From the NCBI GenBank assembly GCA_947167535.1, contig CAMVIL010000079.1, forward strand, positions 1-6,370: a DNA stretch of 6,370 nucleotides. Reading direction: 5' to 3'. The stretch is from an uncultured Ruminococcus sp. (GTDB taxonomy: Bacteria; Bacillota; Clostridia; Oscillospirales; Ruminococcaceae). Positions 1 through 6,264 of the stretch are shown in pieces. Within the stretch, counting starts at the first letter, position 1, and each line of letters starts with the position of its first letter. The position numbers and the translations under genes are program-made. The notes beneath the pieces were generated by a model that saw only the letters and a program-made list of their open reading frames with translations, did no database searches and was not told the DNA's origin.

Positions 1-222
1 AGCCATCAGCATTATCGGCAGAGCGTCGGAGAAAGCTCCCGCAACAGCCGACACCGTCCCCGCCGCCAGCAGCAGGAGCGTCACAGCATCGGTAAGCTGA
101 CCCGCGAAGATACGCGCTATGCTCTTCTGTTTTTGCTTTTGTTCTTTACCCTCCGATACCGGCTCTGAAACGGTTTCCGGCTGCTTTATGTCCGTCAGAA
201 GGACTCTGCTTTCCGATGTCAT
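1..222 (-). CDS. Probable cation-transporting P-type ATPase, N-terminal fragment (cut by window edge)
   Basis: The first 74 codons are visible, and the frame stays open to the window edge. The ATG at 222-220 follows a good Shine-Dalgarno (AAAGGAAG) 8 bases upstream. Residues 1-33 are polar, with a Lys/Gln/Glu-rich stretch near 25-33. Residues 34-74 (KSIARIFAGQLTDAV, then LLLLAAGTVSAV, then FSDALPIMLM) resemble the start of Ca2+-type P-type ATPases, where an amphipathic KS..+F..Q..D segment leads into the first membrane helix and a short D-A-containing turn. The phosphorylation motif (DKTGT) and later domains lie outside the window, so substrate and family are inferred. The usual cation-ATPase N-terminal domain (GLs..EA..R...GpN) is not seen before this helix; a short polar tail replaces it. 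An unrelated membrane protein cannot be excluded. The gene is divergent from Enzyme I. Confidence 0.55.
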   Translation of the reverse strand, partial: MTSESRVLLTDIKQPETVSEPVSEGKEQKQKQKSIARIFAGQLTDAVTLLLLAAGTVSAVAGAFSDALPIMLMA

Positions 223-277
223 TTGAGATACTTCCTTTCATGCTTCAAAAAAGATTCAAAAAATATCCATTTTGCAC

Positions 278-305
278 TTGAATATTTTTAAAAATATGGT
301 ATACT
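278..305 (+). promoter_or_regulatory. Promoter of the Enzyme I gene
   Basis: A -35-like TTGAAT (278-283) is separated by 16 bases from TATACT (300-305). A TG sits one base before the -10 (297-298), making it an extended -10. Transcription would start near 312, giving a leader of about 45 bases before the ATG at 357. The fit to a sigma-A promoter is good but was judged by eye only. Confidence 0.55.
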
Positions 306-316
306 TATTATATACC
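282..316. promoter_or_regulatory. Palindromic divergent promoter core
   Basis: Two inverted repeats lie side by side in the intergenic region shared by the ATPase and Enzyme I genes. Positions 282-297 form a perfect 16-bp AT palindrome (ATATTTTT/AAAAATAT) inside the plus-strand promoter spacer. Positions 298-303 (GGTATA) and 311-316 (TATACC) are perfect 6-bp arms around 7 bases. The second repeat contains the plus-strand -10 (TATACT, 300-305) and, facing it, a perfect TATAAT on the minus strand (312-307). No convincing -35 accompanies the minus-strand box. The element may be an operator or simply AT-rich promoter DNA. Confidence 0.35.
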
Positions 317-320
317 CCCG

Positions 321-338
321 TGACGGCGTAAGCTGTCG
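321..338 (+). promoter_or_regulatory. Small GNRA-loop hairpin in the Enzyme I leader
   Basis: GACGGC (322-327) pairs with GCTGTC (332-337), including one G-U wobble, around a GTAA loop of the GNRA tetraloop type. A flanking U-G pair can extend the stem. It lies just after the predicted transcription start and three bases before the Shine-Dalgarno AGGAAG (341-346). It could stabilise the 5' end of the mRNA or affect initiation. Five to seven pairs could also arise by chance. Confidence 0.3.
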
Positions 339-356
339 AAAGGAAGTGCAGTATTT

Positions 357-2054
357 ATGGAAAGATTAAGAGGACGATCGGCTTCGGGCGGTATCGTGTT
401 CGGAAAGATCGCTTTTTACCACCGCGAGGATCAGGACGTCAAGAAGAGAAAGGTCGGAAACCCCGAGCTGGAGCTTCAGAGATACCACTACGCCAAAGAG
501 GTCGCAGGCAAGGAGCTTGACGACCTGTATGAGCGTGAAGTCAAGAACATAGGCGTTGACCATGCAGATATATTCATGATACACCGTCTGCTGCTGGACG
601 ACGACAGATTCGTAAATGATATCGAAAACACGATAATGAAGGAAAACTACTCGGCGGACTACGCAGTTCACTTTGCCGCCAACAAGATAGCTTCCGAGCT
701 GGGACGCATCGAGGACGAATATATGCGCGCCCGCACGGCAGACATCAAGGACATCTCCCGCCGCCTTATCAGACACATTCAGAACACCACCGAGCAGGAG
801 CTGGATTTCAGGAGCAATTCTATCCTCTGCTGTTTCGATCTTGAGCCCAGTGAGACTATTCGTCTGGACAAATCGAAGGTTAAGGCGGTCTGTACCTGCT
901 ACGGCTCCACCACCTCGCATTCGTCTATAATCTCGCGCACGCTGAACATTCCCGGCATCGTTGGTCTCGGCAGGGCGCTGACTGAGGATTATGACGGTCA
1001 CGAGGCGATAGTTGACGGATACGCGGGAGTTCTTTACATCGACCCCGACCCCGCCACCCGCCGCAGGATGCTCGAAAAACGCGAGGAAGAAGGCAGAAAG
1101 CGTGAGCTTCTGCTGAGACTCAGAGGCAGGCGCAACATCACCCTCGACGGCTCTGAGATAGAGCTTTACGCCAATATCAGCGGACTCATCGACATGAAGT
1201 ACGTTACCGAGAACGACGCGGGCGGCATCGGACTGCTGAGAAGTGAGTTTCTGTATCTGCAGAACGACGACTACCCCGACGAGGAGCTTCAGTTCTTCAC
1301 CTACCGCAGAGTTCTGGAGCTGATGGGCAACAAGCGCGTCATCGTCAGGACCTTTGACATGGGTCTCGACAAGAACCCCGACTACGAGGTAGAAGAAGAG
1401 CTTAACCCCGCTATGGGTATGCGCTCGATAAGAGTGTGCTTCGAGAATCCCGAGATACTCCACTCTCAGCTGAGGGCGCTGTACAGAGCTTCGGTATTCG
1501 GCAGGCTTGCCATCATGATACCCATGATCGTCGATCCCGAAGAGATACAGTACGTCAAGCGCATAATTAAAAAGGTATGGGACGAGCTTGACCGCGAGGG
1601 TATTAAGTACGACCAGAATGTTGAGATAGGCATTATGATCGAGACCCCCGCCGCCGTAATGCTCAGCGACGAGCTTGCCCGCGAGGTCGATTTCTTCAAC
1701 GTCGGCACCAACGACCTCGAGCAGTACTCGCTGGCGCTGGACAGGCACGATTCGCGGCTTGAACGCTTCTGCCGTCCGCACCACATGGCAGTGCTGAGAA
1801 TGATAAAGATGGCCGCCGACAGCGCCCACCGCTACGGAAAGTGGATAGGCATCTGCGGAGAGCTTGCCGCCAACCCCGATTTCACCGAGACATTCCTCGC
1901 GATGGACGTGGATATGCTGTCCGTCTCGCCCATGATAATACTCCAGATGCGCCGCAGGATACGTTCGCTGAACATAACCGACAAGGAACAGGTGCTGGTG
2001 GACATGGGCGTGGTAAGACCCTACGACAAGAACAAGCTGAAGCTGTTCGGATGA
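357..2054 (+). CDS. ptsI: PTS Enzyme I (phosphoenolpyruvate-protein phosphotransferase)
   Basis: This cytoplasmic enzyme transfers phosphate from PEP to HPr, the first step of the PEP:sugar phosphotransferase system. The 565 residues nearly match E. coli Enzyme I (575) and align almost without gaps. The N-terminal HPr-binding domain holds the family stretch EDEYMRARTADIKD (119-132). The phosphohistidine domain carries GSTTSHSSI (183-191) with catalytic His188. The PEP-binding barrel shows Arg295 (GIGLLRSEF), Arg331 (RTFDMGLDK), Glu429 (IMIETPAA), Asn452-Asp453 (GTNDLEQY), Arg463 and catalytic Cys500 (GICGELA). No GAF domain is present, so it is not the nitrogen-type PtsP. Glu455 replaces the usual Thr of NDLTQY and Leu337 replaces the Gly of GGDK, mild oddities near the active site. 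The ATG at 357 follows AGGAAG by 10 bases. Neither HPr nor a sugar permease is adjacent, and the gene appears to be a single transcription unit. Confidence 0.93.
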   Translation: MERLRGRSASGGIVFGKIAFYHREDQDVKKRKVGNPELELQRYHYAKEVAGKELDDLYEREVKNIGVDHADIFMIHRLLLDDDRFVNDIENTIMKENYSADYAVHFAANKIASELGRIEDEYMRARTADIKDISRRLIRHIQNTTEQELDFRSNSILCCFDLEPSETIRLDKSKVKAVCTCYGSTTSHSSIISRTLNIPGIVGLGRALTEDYDGHEAIVDGYAGVLYIDPDPATRRRMLEKREEEGRKRELLLRLRGRRNITLDGSEIELYANISGLIDMKYVTENDAGGIGLLRSEFLYLQNDDYPDEELQFFTYRRVLELMGNKRVIVRTFDMGLDKNPDYEVEEELNPAMGMRSIRVCFENPEILHSQLRALYRASVFGRLAIMIPMIVDPEEIQYVKRIIKKVWDELDREGIKYDQNVEIGIMIETPAAVMLSDELAREVDFFNVGTNDLEQYSLALDRHDSRLERFCRPHHMAVLRMIKMAADSAHRYGKWIGICGELAANPDFTETFLAMDVDMLSVSPMIILQMRRRIRSLNITDKEQVLVDMGVVRPYDKNKLKLFG

Positions 2055-2066
2055 TATAAGTACAAA

Positions 2067-2106
2067 AAAGCGTACAGTTTATCGGCTGTACGCTTTCTAA
2101 TTTTAA
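2067..2106 (+). terminator. Intrinsic terminator of the Enzyme I gene
   Basis: AAAGCGTACAG (2067-2077) and CTGTACGCTTT (2086-2096) form an 11-bp perfect stem around an 8-base loop, followed by a T-rich tail (CTAATTTTAATTT). It begins 12 bases after the TGA stop. The run of A before the stem could give weak activity on the opposite strand too. Confidence 0.85.
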
Positions 2107-2133
2107 TTTACGGTAAACAATCGCCCGATGCTA

Positions 2134-2162
2134 TTGCTTTTTTCTTTGTTATATAGTATAAT
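2134..2162 (+). promoter_or_regulatory. Promoter of prfC
   Basis: TTGCTT (2134-2139) and a perfect TATAAT (2157-2162) are separated by exactly 17 bases. The box lies directly after the Enzyme I terminator, so prfC is most likely transcribed on its own. The start would be near 2169, leaving a leader of about 93 bases before the coding region. Confidence 0.75.
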
Positions 2163-2170
2163 GGTAGAGT

Positions 2171-2203
2171 ATGATTTCAGATAAGGAGCTGAACCCGATG
2201 TAA
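2171..2203 (+). promoter_or_regulatory. Leader mini-ORF (start-stop ATG-TAA) upstream of prfC
   Basis: A strong Shine-Dalgarno (AAGGAG, 2183-2188) lies 9 bases before ATG (2198-2200), which is followed at once by TAA (2201-2203). A ribosome loading here would start and immediately have to terminate. The same frame is open from an earlier ATG at 2171, giving a 10-codon peptide (MISDKELNPM) that ends at the same TAA. That ATG would be almost at the mRNA 5' end and has no clear Shine-Dalgarno, so the start-stop reading is better supported. The stop lies 58 bases before the prfC start. A regulatory role is inferred from the gene it precedes; the signals themselves are seen directly. Confidence 0.45.
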
Positions 2204-2248
2204 CGTTTGACAGACCACAAGAAGCAATCTGACATAACGACATTTAAC

Positions 2249-2264
2249 GGAGGAAGATAAATTG
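2249..2264 (+). promoter_or_regulatory. Ribosome binding site and TTG start of prfC
   Basis: GGAGG (2249-2253) is 8 bases from the TTG at 2262-2264. In this frame the nearest upstream stop is TAA at 2235-2237, with no ATG or GTG between it and the TTG. The next in-frame Met is residue 59, inside the G domain. Known RF3 proteins begin a few residues before the RRRTFAIISHPDAGK segment, as this start does. TTG is therefore the only reasonable start and may limit translation despite the strong Shine-Dalgarno. Confidence 0.85.
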
Positions 2265-3857
2265 GCAAATTTAGTTGACGAAATAAAAAGACGGCGAACC
2301 TTTGCGATAATCTCGCACCCTGACGCAGGTAAGACTACACTGACCGAGAAGTTCCTGCTCTACGGCGGAGCTATCGCGCAGGCAGGTGCCGTAAAGGGCA
2401 AGAAGAACGCCCGTCACGCCGTTTCCGACTGGATGGAGATAGAAAAGCAGAGAGGTATCTCGGTAACATCTTCGGTAATGCAGTTCCAGTACGCGGGTCA
2501 CTGCATCAACATTCTGGATACTCCCGGACATCAGGACTTCTCGGAGGACACCTACCGCACACTGATGGCGGCGGACTCGGCGGTCATGGTCATAGACGCT
2601 TCAAAGGGTGTGGAGAACCAGACCAGAAAGCTCTTCAAGGTCTGCGCTATGAGGCACATTCCGATATTCACATTCATCAACAAGCTGGACCGCGAGGCAC
2701 GCAATCCTTTCGACCTCATCGACGAGATAGAAAACGAACTGGGTATGCCTACCTGTCCAATAAATTGGCCTATTGGCTCGGGCAAGGAATTCAAGGGCGT
2801 GTTTGACCGTGCTTCCCGCCACGTAATATACTTCGACCCCACAGGCGGCAGCCACAAGGTATCTGCTACCGAAGCAGACCTTAACGACCCCGCACTGGCT
2901 GACATTCTCGGCGACACCAACTACGAGAATCTCAAGGACGACATCGAGCTTCTCGACGGCGCGTCGGACGAGCTCGATCTGGAGGCAGTACACAGCGGAA
3001 GACTCAGCCCCGTATTCTTCGGTTCGGCTCTGACAAACTTCGGCGTTGAGCCCTTCCTCGAGAAGTTCCTCGAGATGACTCCCCCGCCGATGCCCCGCAA
3101 CTCTTCCGAGGGCGTCATCGACCCCTTCTCTCCCGATTTCTCGGCCTTCGTATTCAAGATACAGGCTAACATGAACAAGGCGCACCGCGACCGCATCACC
3201 TTCCTCAGAGTCTGCTCCGGCAAGTTCGACAAGGAGATGGACGTGCTGCACGTTCAGGGCAACAAGAAGATGCGACTCTCTCAGCCGCAGCAGATAATGG
3301 CTCAGGAGCGCGAGATCATCGACGAGGCGTATGCAGGCGACATCATCGGCGTGTTCGACCCCGGCATCTTCTCGATAGGCGACACCGTCTGCTCGCCGAA
3401 GAAGAAGTTCATGTTCGAGGGGATACCCACCTTCGCTCCCGAGCACTTCATGCGCTACCGCACAAAGGACACCATGAAGCGCAAGCAGTTCGTAAAGGGC
3501 ATCACCCAGATAGCACAGGAAGGTGCTATCCAGATATTCCGCGAGCCGCTTCTCGGCATGGAGGAGATCATCGTCGGCGTTGTAGGCGTGCTGCAGTTTG
3601 ACGTATTCGAGTACCGCATGAAAAACGAATACGGCGTTGACATGGTAAAGGAGGGCCTGGGTTACTCCTATATCCGCTGGATAGACAAGTCGCCCGTGGA
3701 GCCCAAGGACTTAAAGCTCAGCTCCGACACCAAGGTGGTAAGCGATATGCGCGACCGCCCGCTGCTGCTGTTCACCAGCGAGTGGAACATCCGCTGGGCG
3801 CTGGAGCGCAACGAGGGTCTCGAGCTCTCCGAGTTCAGCAGAGGAGATCTGCAGTAA
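2262..3857 (+). CDS. prfC: Peptide chain release factor 3 (RF3), translational GTPase
   Basis: RF3 is a cytoplasmic GTPase that removes RF1 or RF2 from the ribosome after the finished peptide is released. The 531 residues match the usual length (529 in E. coli). The G domain shows the P-loop SHPDAGKTT (18-26), the switch I region RGISVTSS (64-71), the G3 motif DTPGHQDFSED (86-96), the G4 motif NKLD (140-143) and G5 GSAL (254-257). The stretch SDWMEIEKQRGISVTSSV is typical of RF3 rather than EF-G. Domain II follows from about residue 290, and the C-terminal domain carries GVVGVLQFDVFEYRMKNEYG (439-458). The frame is intact and ends in tandem TAA stops (3855-3860). It has its own promoter, a leader with a start-stop mini-ORF, and its own terminator. 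Codons are strongly biased to C/G-ending forms, as in Enzyme I, suggesting good expression. Confidence 0.97.
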   Translation: MANLVDEIKRRRTFAIISHPDAGKTTLTEKFLLYGGAIAQAGAVKGKKNARHAVSDWMEIEKQRGISVTSSVMQFQYAGHCINILDTPGHQDFSEDTYRTLMAADSAVMVIDASKGVENQTRKLFKVCAMRHIPIFTFINKLDREARNPFDLIDEIENELGMPTCPINWPIGSGKEFKGVFDRASRHVIYFDPTGGSHKVSATEADLNDPALADILGDTNYENLKDDIELLDGASDELDLEAVHSGRLSPVFFGSALTNFGVEPFLEKFLEMTPPPMPRNSSEGVIDPFSPDFSAFVFKIQANMNKAHRDRITFLRVCSGKFDKEMDVLHVQGNKKMRLSQPQQIMAQEREIIDEAYAGDIIGVFDPGIFSIGDTVCSPKKKFMFEGIPTFAPEHFMRYRTKDTMKRKQFVKGITQIAQEGAIQIFREPLLGMEEIIVGVVGVLQFDVFEYRMKNEYGVDMVKEGLGYSYIRWIDKSPVEPKDLKLSSDTKVVSDMRDRPLLLFTSEWNIRWALERNEGLELSEFSRGDLQ

Positions 3858-3894
3858 TAATTTCAAACGTCCTAAAAGGCAGGTTTCAATACTG

Positions 3895-3940
3895 AAATAT
3901 CCCGATGTCATCGCTGACATCGGGATATTTTATTCTCTCT
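3895..3940. terminator. Strong terminator between convergent prfC and HD-GYP genes
   Basis: AAATATCCCGATGTCA (3895-3910) and TGACATCGGGATATTT (3915-3930) form a perfect 16-bp stem with a 4-base loop (TCGC). The plus-strand side continues into a T/C-rich tail (TATTCTCTCT), making a convincing terminator for prfC, 37 bases after its stop. The minus-strand HD-GYP gene ends 47 bases away on the other side. Transcripts from that side meet the same stem but then only a short T-run, so termination in that direction is likely but weaker. Confidence 0.85.
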
Positions 3941-3977
3941 TGTCAAACATACAAACGTCCCTGACGAACCGCAAAAG

Positions 3978-6038
3978 CTATTGCATACGTATGTTTGTAA
4001 CAGCCACCTGATCGCCGGTGATCGCGGCGTATATCGTCCTGTCAATACCGTTCATTATAAATGTATTGCTGATAGATATGCCTGCATTTTCCGTTATCAC
4101 GGTTATCTGATCATTATTGACCTTAAATGTAACAACGGCATCGTAACCGTCCTGATTGTATTTCTTCCAGCTATCCCAGTCTTCAAAACGGTCGGTCTTT
4201 TTGACATTCAGATCCACACTGCAGTCCGGATCGTATCCGCCGCATTCACCGTCAAACCGCACAAAGCCGAGATCACGGTAATTCTCACCGTCTGCCTTTC
4301 CGTCATCGGAGCAGAAGATATCAATAAACGGACAGTGCCAAATAAGTCTTGAAGTTGGCAGAGATCTTGTGTGGAACGTCAGCTTCAGACCGTCTCTGAT
4401 CTCAATACCTTCGGAAGAAGCGGTGCGGAATCCGTCTATCTGGACATTCGGAATGTCTCCTGCGGGGGTGTCGATAAAGCTTATCTTCTCGGCTATCCTC
4501 GGGATATAGTCATCGGGACTTCTGGTTTCCGACCTTACGACATTCATGCCGTACATACTGCAGTTTTCGCCTGTAAGTGCGATATACAGAAATCTGGTGC
4601 TGTCGGGAAGTGCAACGATGACCTCTGCTGTCTGATCCCTGCCCTCGATACGTATCAGAGCATGATCTTCTATCCTGACAGCTTCTATCCTGTAGTCACC
4701 CTTATGCCTGATCTCAGCCGAGCCGCTGTCTATGATCCTTGTCTGCATCTTTCTTGCACCGCCAGTCACGGTGTGTCCGTCGAACCATATCTCGCCGTAC
4801 TCAAAATAAAGGCGATCATTTATTGATCTTTCATCGGTATGTACTTTTCCGTCAAGAGAATCATACAGTATCATCGACGGCGCGGGAGCTATCCCCGTTG
4901 CTTCGTCGCAGGAATTGACCGAAACACTGATCGTCCTCTCGTTCGGTGCGATAATTATCCCGTCACCCACCGTGCTTCTGTGCTCGCCCACGGTAAACTC
5001 ACCGTTTTCGGATTCTTTCGCTTTAGTTTGTTCCTGCATCTCATATTCGGTATCAACATCTATGAGATGAAGCATCAGCCGCGCATAAACGGGATCAAAC
5101 TGTGTTCCGATGCCCTTGACGATCTCCTCACGCACCTTGTCCTGCGGTATCGGATCACGGTAGCTTCTTATCGAGGTCATAGCATCGTAAGCATCTGCAA
5201 CGGCAATGATCCTTGCGATCTCGGGTATGTCCTCGCCCTTTAAGCCCTTGGGATACCCCTTTCCGTCGTAGCGCTCGTGATGATAACGCGCACCGGTGCT
5301 CAGAAGCGGATACTCGCTGATCTTCTCAAGTATCTTCGCGCCGTTTCCGGGGTGCTGTTTGATAACGTCGTACTCCTCGTCGGTAAGTTTTCCCGCCTTG
5401 TTGATAATGCTGTTGGGGACACCGATCTTTCCGACATCGTGCAACAGCGCCGTATAATATACCATATTACATTCATCTTCACTCATGTGGTTCATTTCCG
5501 CAAGCCTTCGGGAGTACTCGGCAACTCGTGAGGAATGACCGTGGGTATACTTGTCTTTAGTATCGATGGCATTGACTAAAGCGACAGCAGTCTGCTCAAA
5601 CAGGTTCTGCAGCTGCTGTTGATCTCTGGCTGTCCTTTTCTGGCTCAGATAAATGATCGTCAGCATCAGGATGGTAAACGCACAGGAGAACAGCCCCGGT
5701 ATCGATAAAATATTATGCCGTATGATAAGACTCGAGAAATATACGGGCAATCCGATCAGTTGCAGCAGAAGAGAAGCGATATATCCTGCCTTTTTGTGAT
5801 TCAGTACCATGATAACAAGAACGGTACAGGAAAGGAAGGAAAAAACGCCCGTAAGCGCAGACAACGGTATCGAATCTCCGCCGATAGGAAAGATCAGACC
5901 GGAACGTGAAGAAAAAGATGTGCAAAAATAAAGCAAAGCATAAAGAATGATCAGGATCAGCATTTTGAGCTTAGGTGCTTCTCTGCGGGCTGTCAGGAAG
6001 TGTATGATCTTTTCGCCCGACTTTTTTCTTTTTTTCAT
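3978..6038 (-). CDS. Membrane HD-GYP phosphodiesterase with beta-rich C-terminal half
   Basis: It is predicted to hydrolyse a cyclic dinucleotide, most likely c-di-GMP, at the inner face of the membrane. A basic N-terminus (MKKRKKSGEK) precedes four hydrophobic segments at about residues 24-42, 58-79, 85-105 and 112-132. A short, possibly coiled linker (136-150) leads to an HD-GYP domain at about 150-330. Expected metal and signature residues are present: His168 (THGHSSRV), His200-Asp201 (LLHDVGK), Lys204, His229, His253-His254, the GYP motif at 261-263 and Asp282 (AVADAYD). Tyr164 lies where three-metal HD-GYP enzymes have Glu, hinting at a two-metal site. After a charged linker (335-357), residues 358-686 form no domain I recognise. 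They look like two beta-rich, lectin-like modules with similar ends (YIALTGEN, 485-492; YAAITGDQ, 670-677). No later membrane segment is seen, so this half should be cytoplasmic. The ATG at 6038 follows AGAGGTGA, and an in-frame TGA lies four to six bases upstream. Confidence 0.9.
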   Translation of the reverse strand: MKKRKKSGEKIIHFLTARREAPKLKMLILIILYALLYFCTSFSSRSGLIFPIGGDSIPLSALTGVFSFLSCTVLVIMVLNHKKAGYIASLLLQLIGLPVYFSSLIIRHNILSIPGLFSCAFTILMLTIIYLSQKRTARDQQQLQNLFEQTAVALVNAIDTKDKYTHGHSSRVAEYSRRLAEMNHMSEDECNMVYYTALLHDVGKIGVPNSIINKAGKLTDEEYDVIKQHPGNGAKILEKISEYPLLSTGARYHHERYDGKGYPKGLKGEDIPEIARIIAVADAYDAMTSIRSYRDPIPQDKVREEIVKGIGTQFDPVYARLMLHLIDVDTEYEMQEQTKAKESENGEFTVGEHRSTVGDGIIIAPNERTISVSVNSCDEATGIAPAPSMILYDSLDGKVHTDERSINDRLYFEYGEIWFDGHTVTGGARKMQTRIIDSGSAEIRHKGDYRIEAVRIEDHALIRIEGRDQTAEVIVALPDSTRFLYIALTGENCSMYGMNVVRSETRSPDDYIPRIAEKISFIDTPAGDIPNVQIDGFRTASSEGIEIRDGLKLTFHTRSLPTSRLIWHCPFIDIFCSDDGKADGENYRDLGFVRFDGECGGYDPDCSVDLNVKKTDRFEDWDSWKKYNQDGYDAVVTFKVNNDQITVITENAGISISNTFIMNGIDRTIYAAITGDQVAVTNIRMQ

Positions 6039-6092
6039 GTGTCACCTCTGTTATAGGGAGCATACCGCTCGTTGTGATTCCTTATCCAAACC

Positions 6093-6135
6093 AAAAAGTG
6101 CACTCTGCAGGACAAACTTATCCCATAGAGAACAC
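6093..6135 (-). terminator. Terminator-like hairpin (candidate attenuator) in the HD-GYP leader
   Basis: On the minus strand GTGTTCTCTATGGGA (6135-6121) can pair with TCCTGCAGAGTGCAC (6112-6098): 13 of 15 positions pair, three as G-U wobbles, around an 8-base loop (TAAGTTTG). Five T follow immediately (6097-6093). This has the form of an intrinsic terminator, placed 54 bases before the HD-GYP start and after a predicted promoter. That position suggests conditional premature termination. It could instead end a transcript arriving from beyond the window, since no upstream minus-strand gene can be checked here. Confidence 0.55.
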
Positions 6136-6204
6136 CTGAAAATGCATAGTTGTAAAAAGGATGCAATTATGCCTTGCTTGTCTAAGATCACAGCGCAGCT
6201 GCAT
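6118..6204 (-). CDS. Possible 28-residue leader peptide upstream of the HD-GYP gene
   Basis: The ATG at 6204 has a well-placed GAGGG (6213-6209), five bases from GAGG to the start. The frame runs for 28 codons to a TAA at 6120-6118. The peptide would be MQLRCDLRQARHNC followed by ILFTTMHFQVFSMG, with no signal peptide, membrane segment or run of one amino acid. Its stop codon lies in the loop of the terminator-like hairpin, so a translating ribosome would cover the 5' arm. That is the reason for listing it. An ORF this short can easily occur by chance. Confidence 0.3.
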   Translation of the reverse strand: MQLRCDLRQARHNCILFTTMHFQVFSMG

Positions 6205-6264
6205 GGTTCCCTCAACCCCTTTAAAATATAATCTACAGATAATATCCCTATATATATTACATAT

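Larger units (their letters stand above)
6039..6258 (-). other. Long structured 5' leader of the HD-GYP gene
   Basis: About 220 bases separate the predicted transcription start (near 6258) from the ATG, too long for a plain leader. Read on the minus strand it holds a small hairpin GGTT/AACC (6217-6205) with a Shine-Dalgarno in its loop, a 28-codon ORF, a second possible hairpin (AATTGCAT 6168-6161 with ATGCATTT 6147-6140, one mismatch), then the terminator-like hairpin at 6135-6093. By eye it does not contain the conserved sequences of c-di-GMP-I or c-di-GMP-II riboswitches. The start site is inferred from the -10 box alone. Confidence 0.4.

Noticed and set aside
366..1829. A 487-codon open frame antisense to Enzyme I, and a second one at 2601-3446 antisense to prfC
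   Set aside because: Both lie opposite strongly conserved genes with biased third positions, which commonly opens an antisense frame. The translations show low-complexity Val/Leu/Arg content and no recognisable domain.
2207..2238. Second promoter starting with TTGACA inside the prfC leader
   Set aside because: The -35 hexamer is perfect, but no good -10 lies 16-18 bases downstream (TGACAT matches only three positions). The TTGCTT-17-TATAAT promoter upstream is far better.
3864..3960. Direct repeat CAAACGTCC on both sides of the prfC terminator (3864-3872 and 3952-3960)
   Set aside because: Nine bases is short, nothing between the copies resembles a mobile element, and the interval contains only the terminator hairpin. 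Chance is the simplest explanation.
3981..5531. Several plus-strand open frames inside the HD-GYP gene
   Set aside because: They are shadows of the minus-strand gene, whose catalytic motifs and length are clear. None has family resemblance or consistent translation signals.
6100..6258. c-di-GMP riboswitch (class I or II) in the HD-GYP leader
   Set aside because: The conserved class I segments, such as the GCAAA-containing receptor region, and the class II core were not found by eye. A covariance-model search would settle it.
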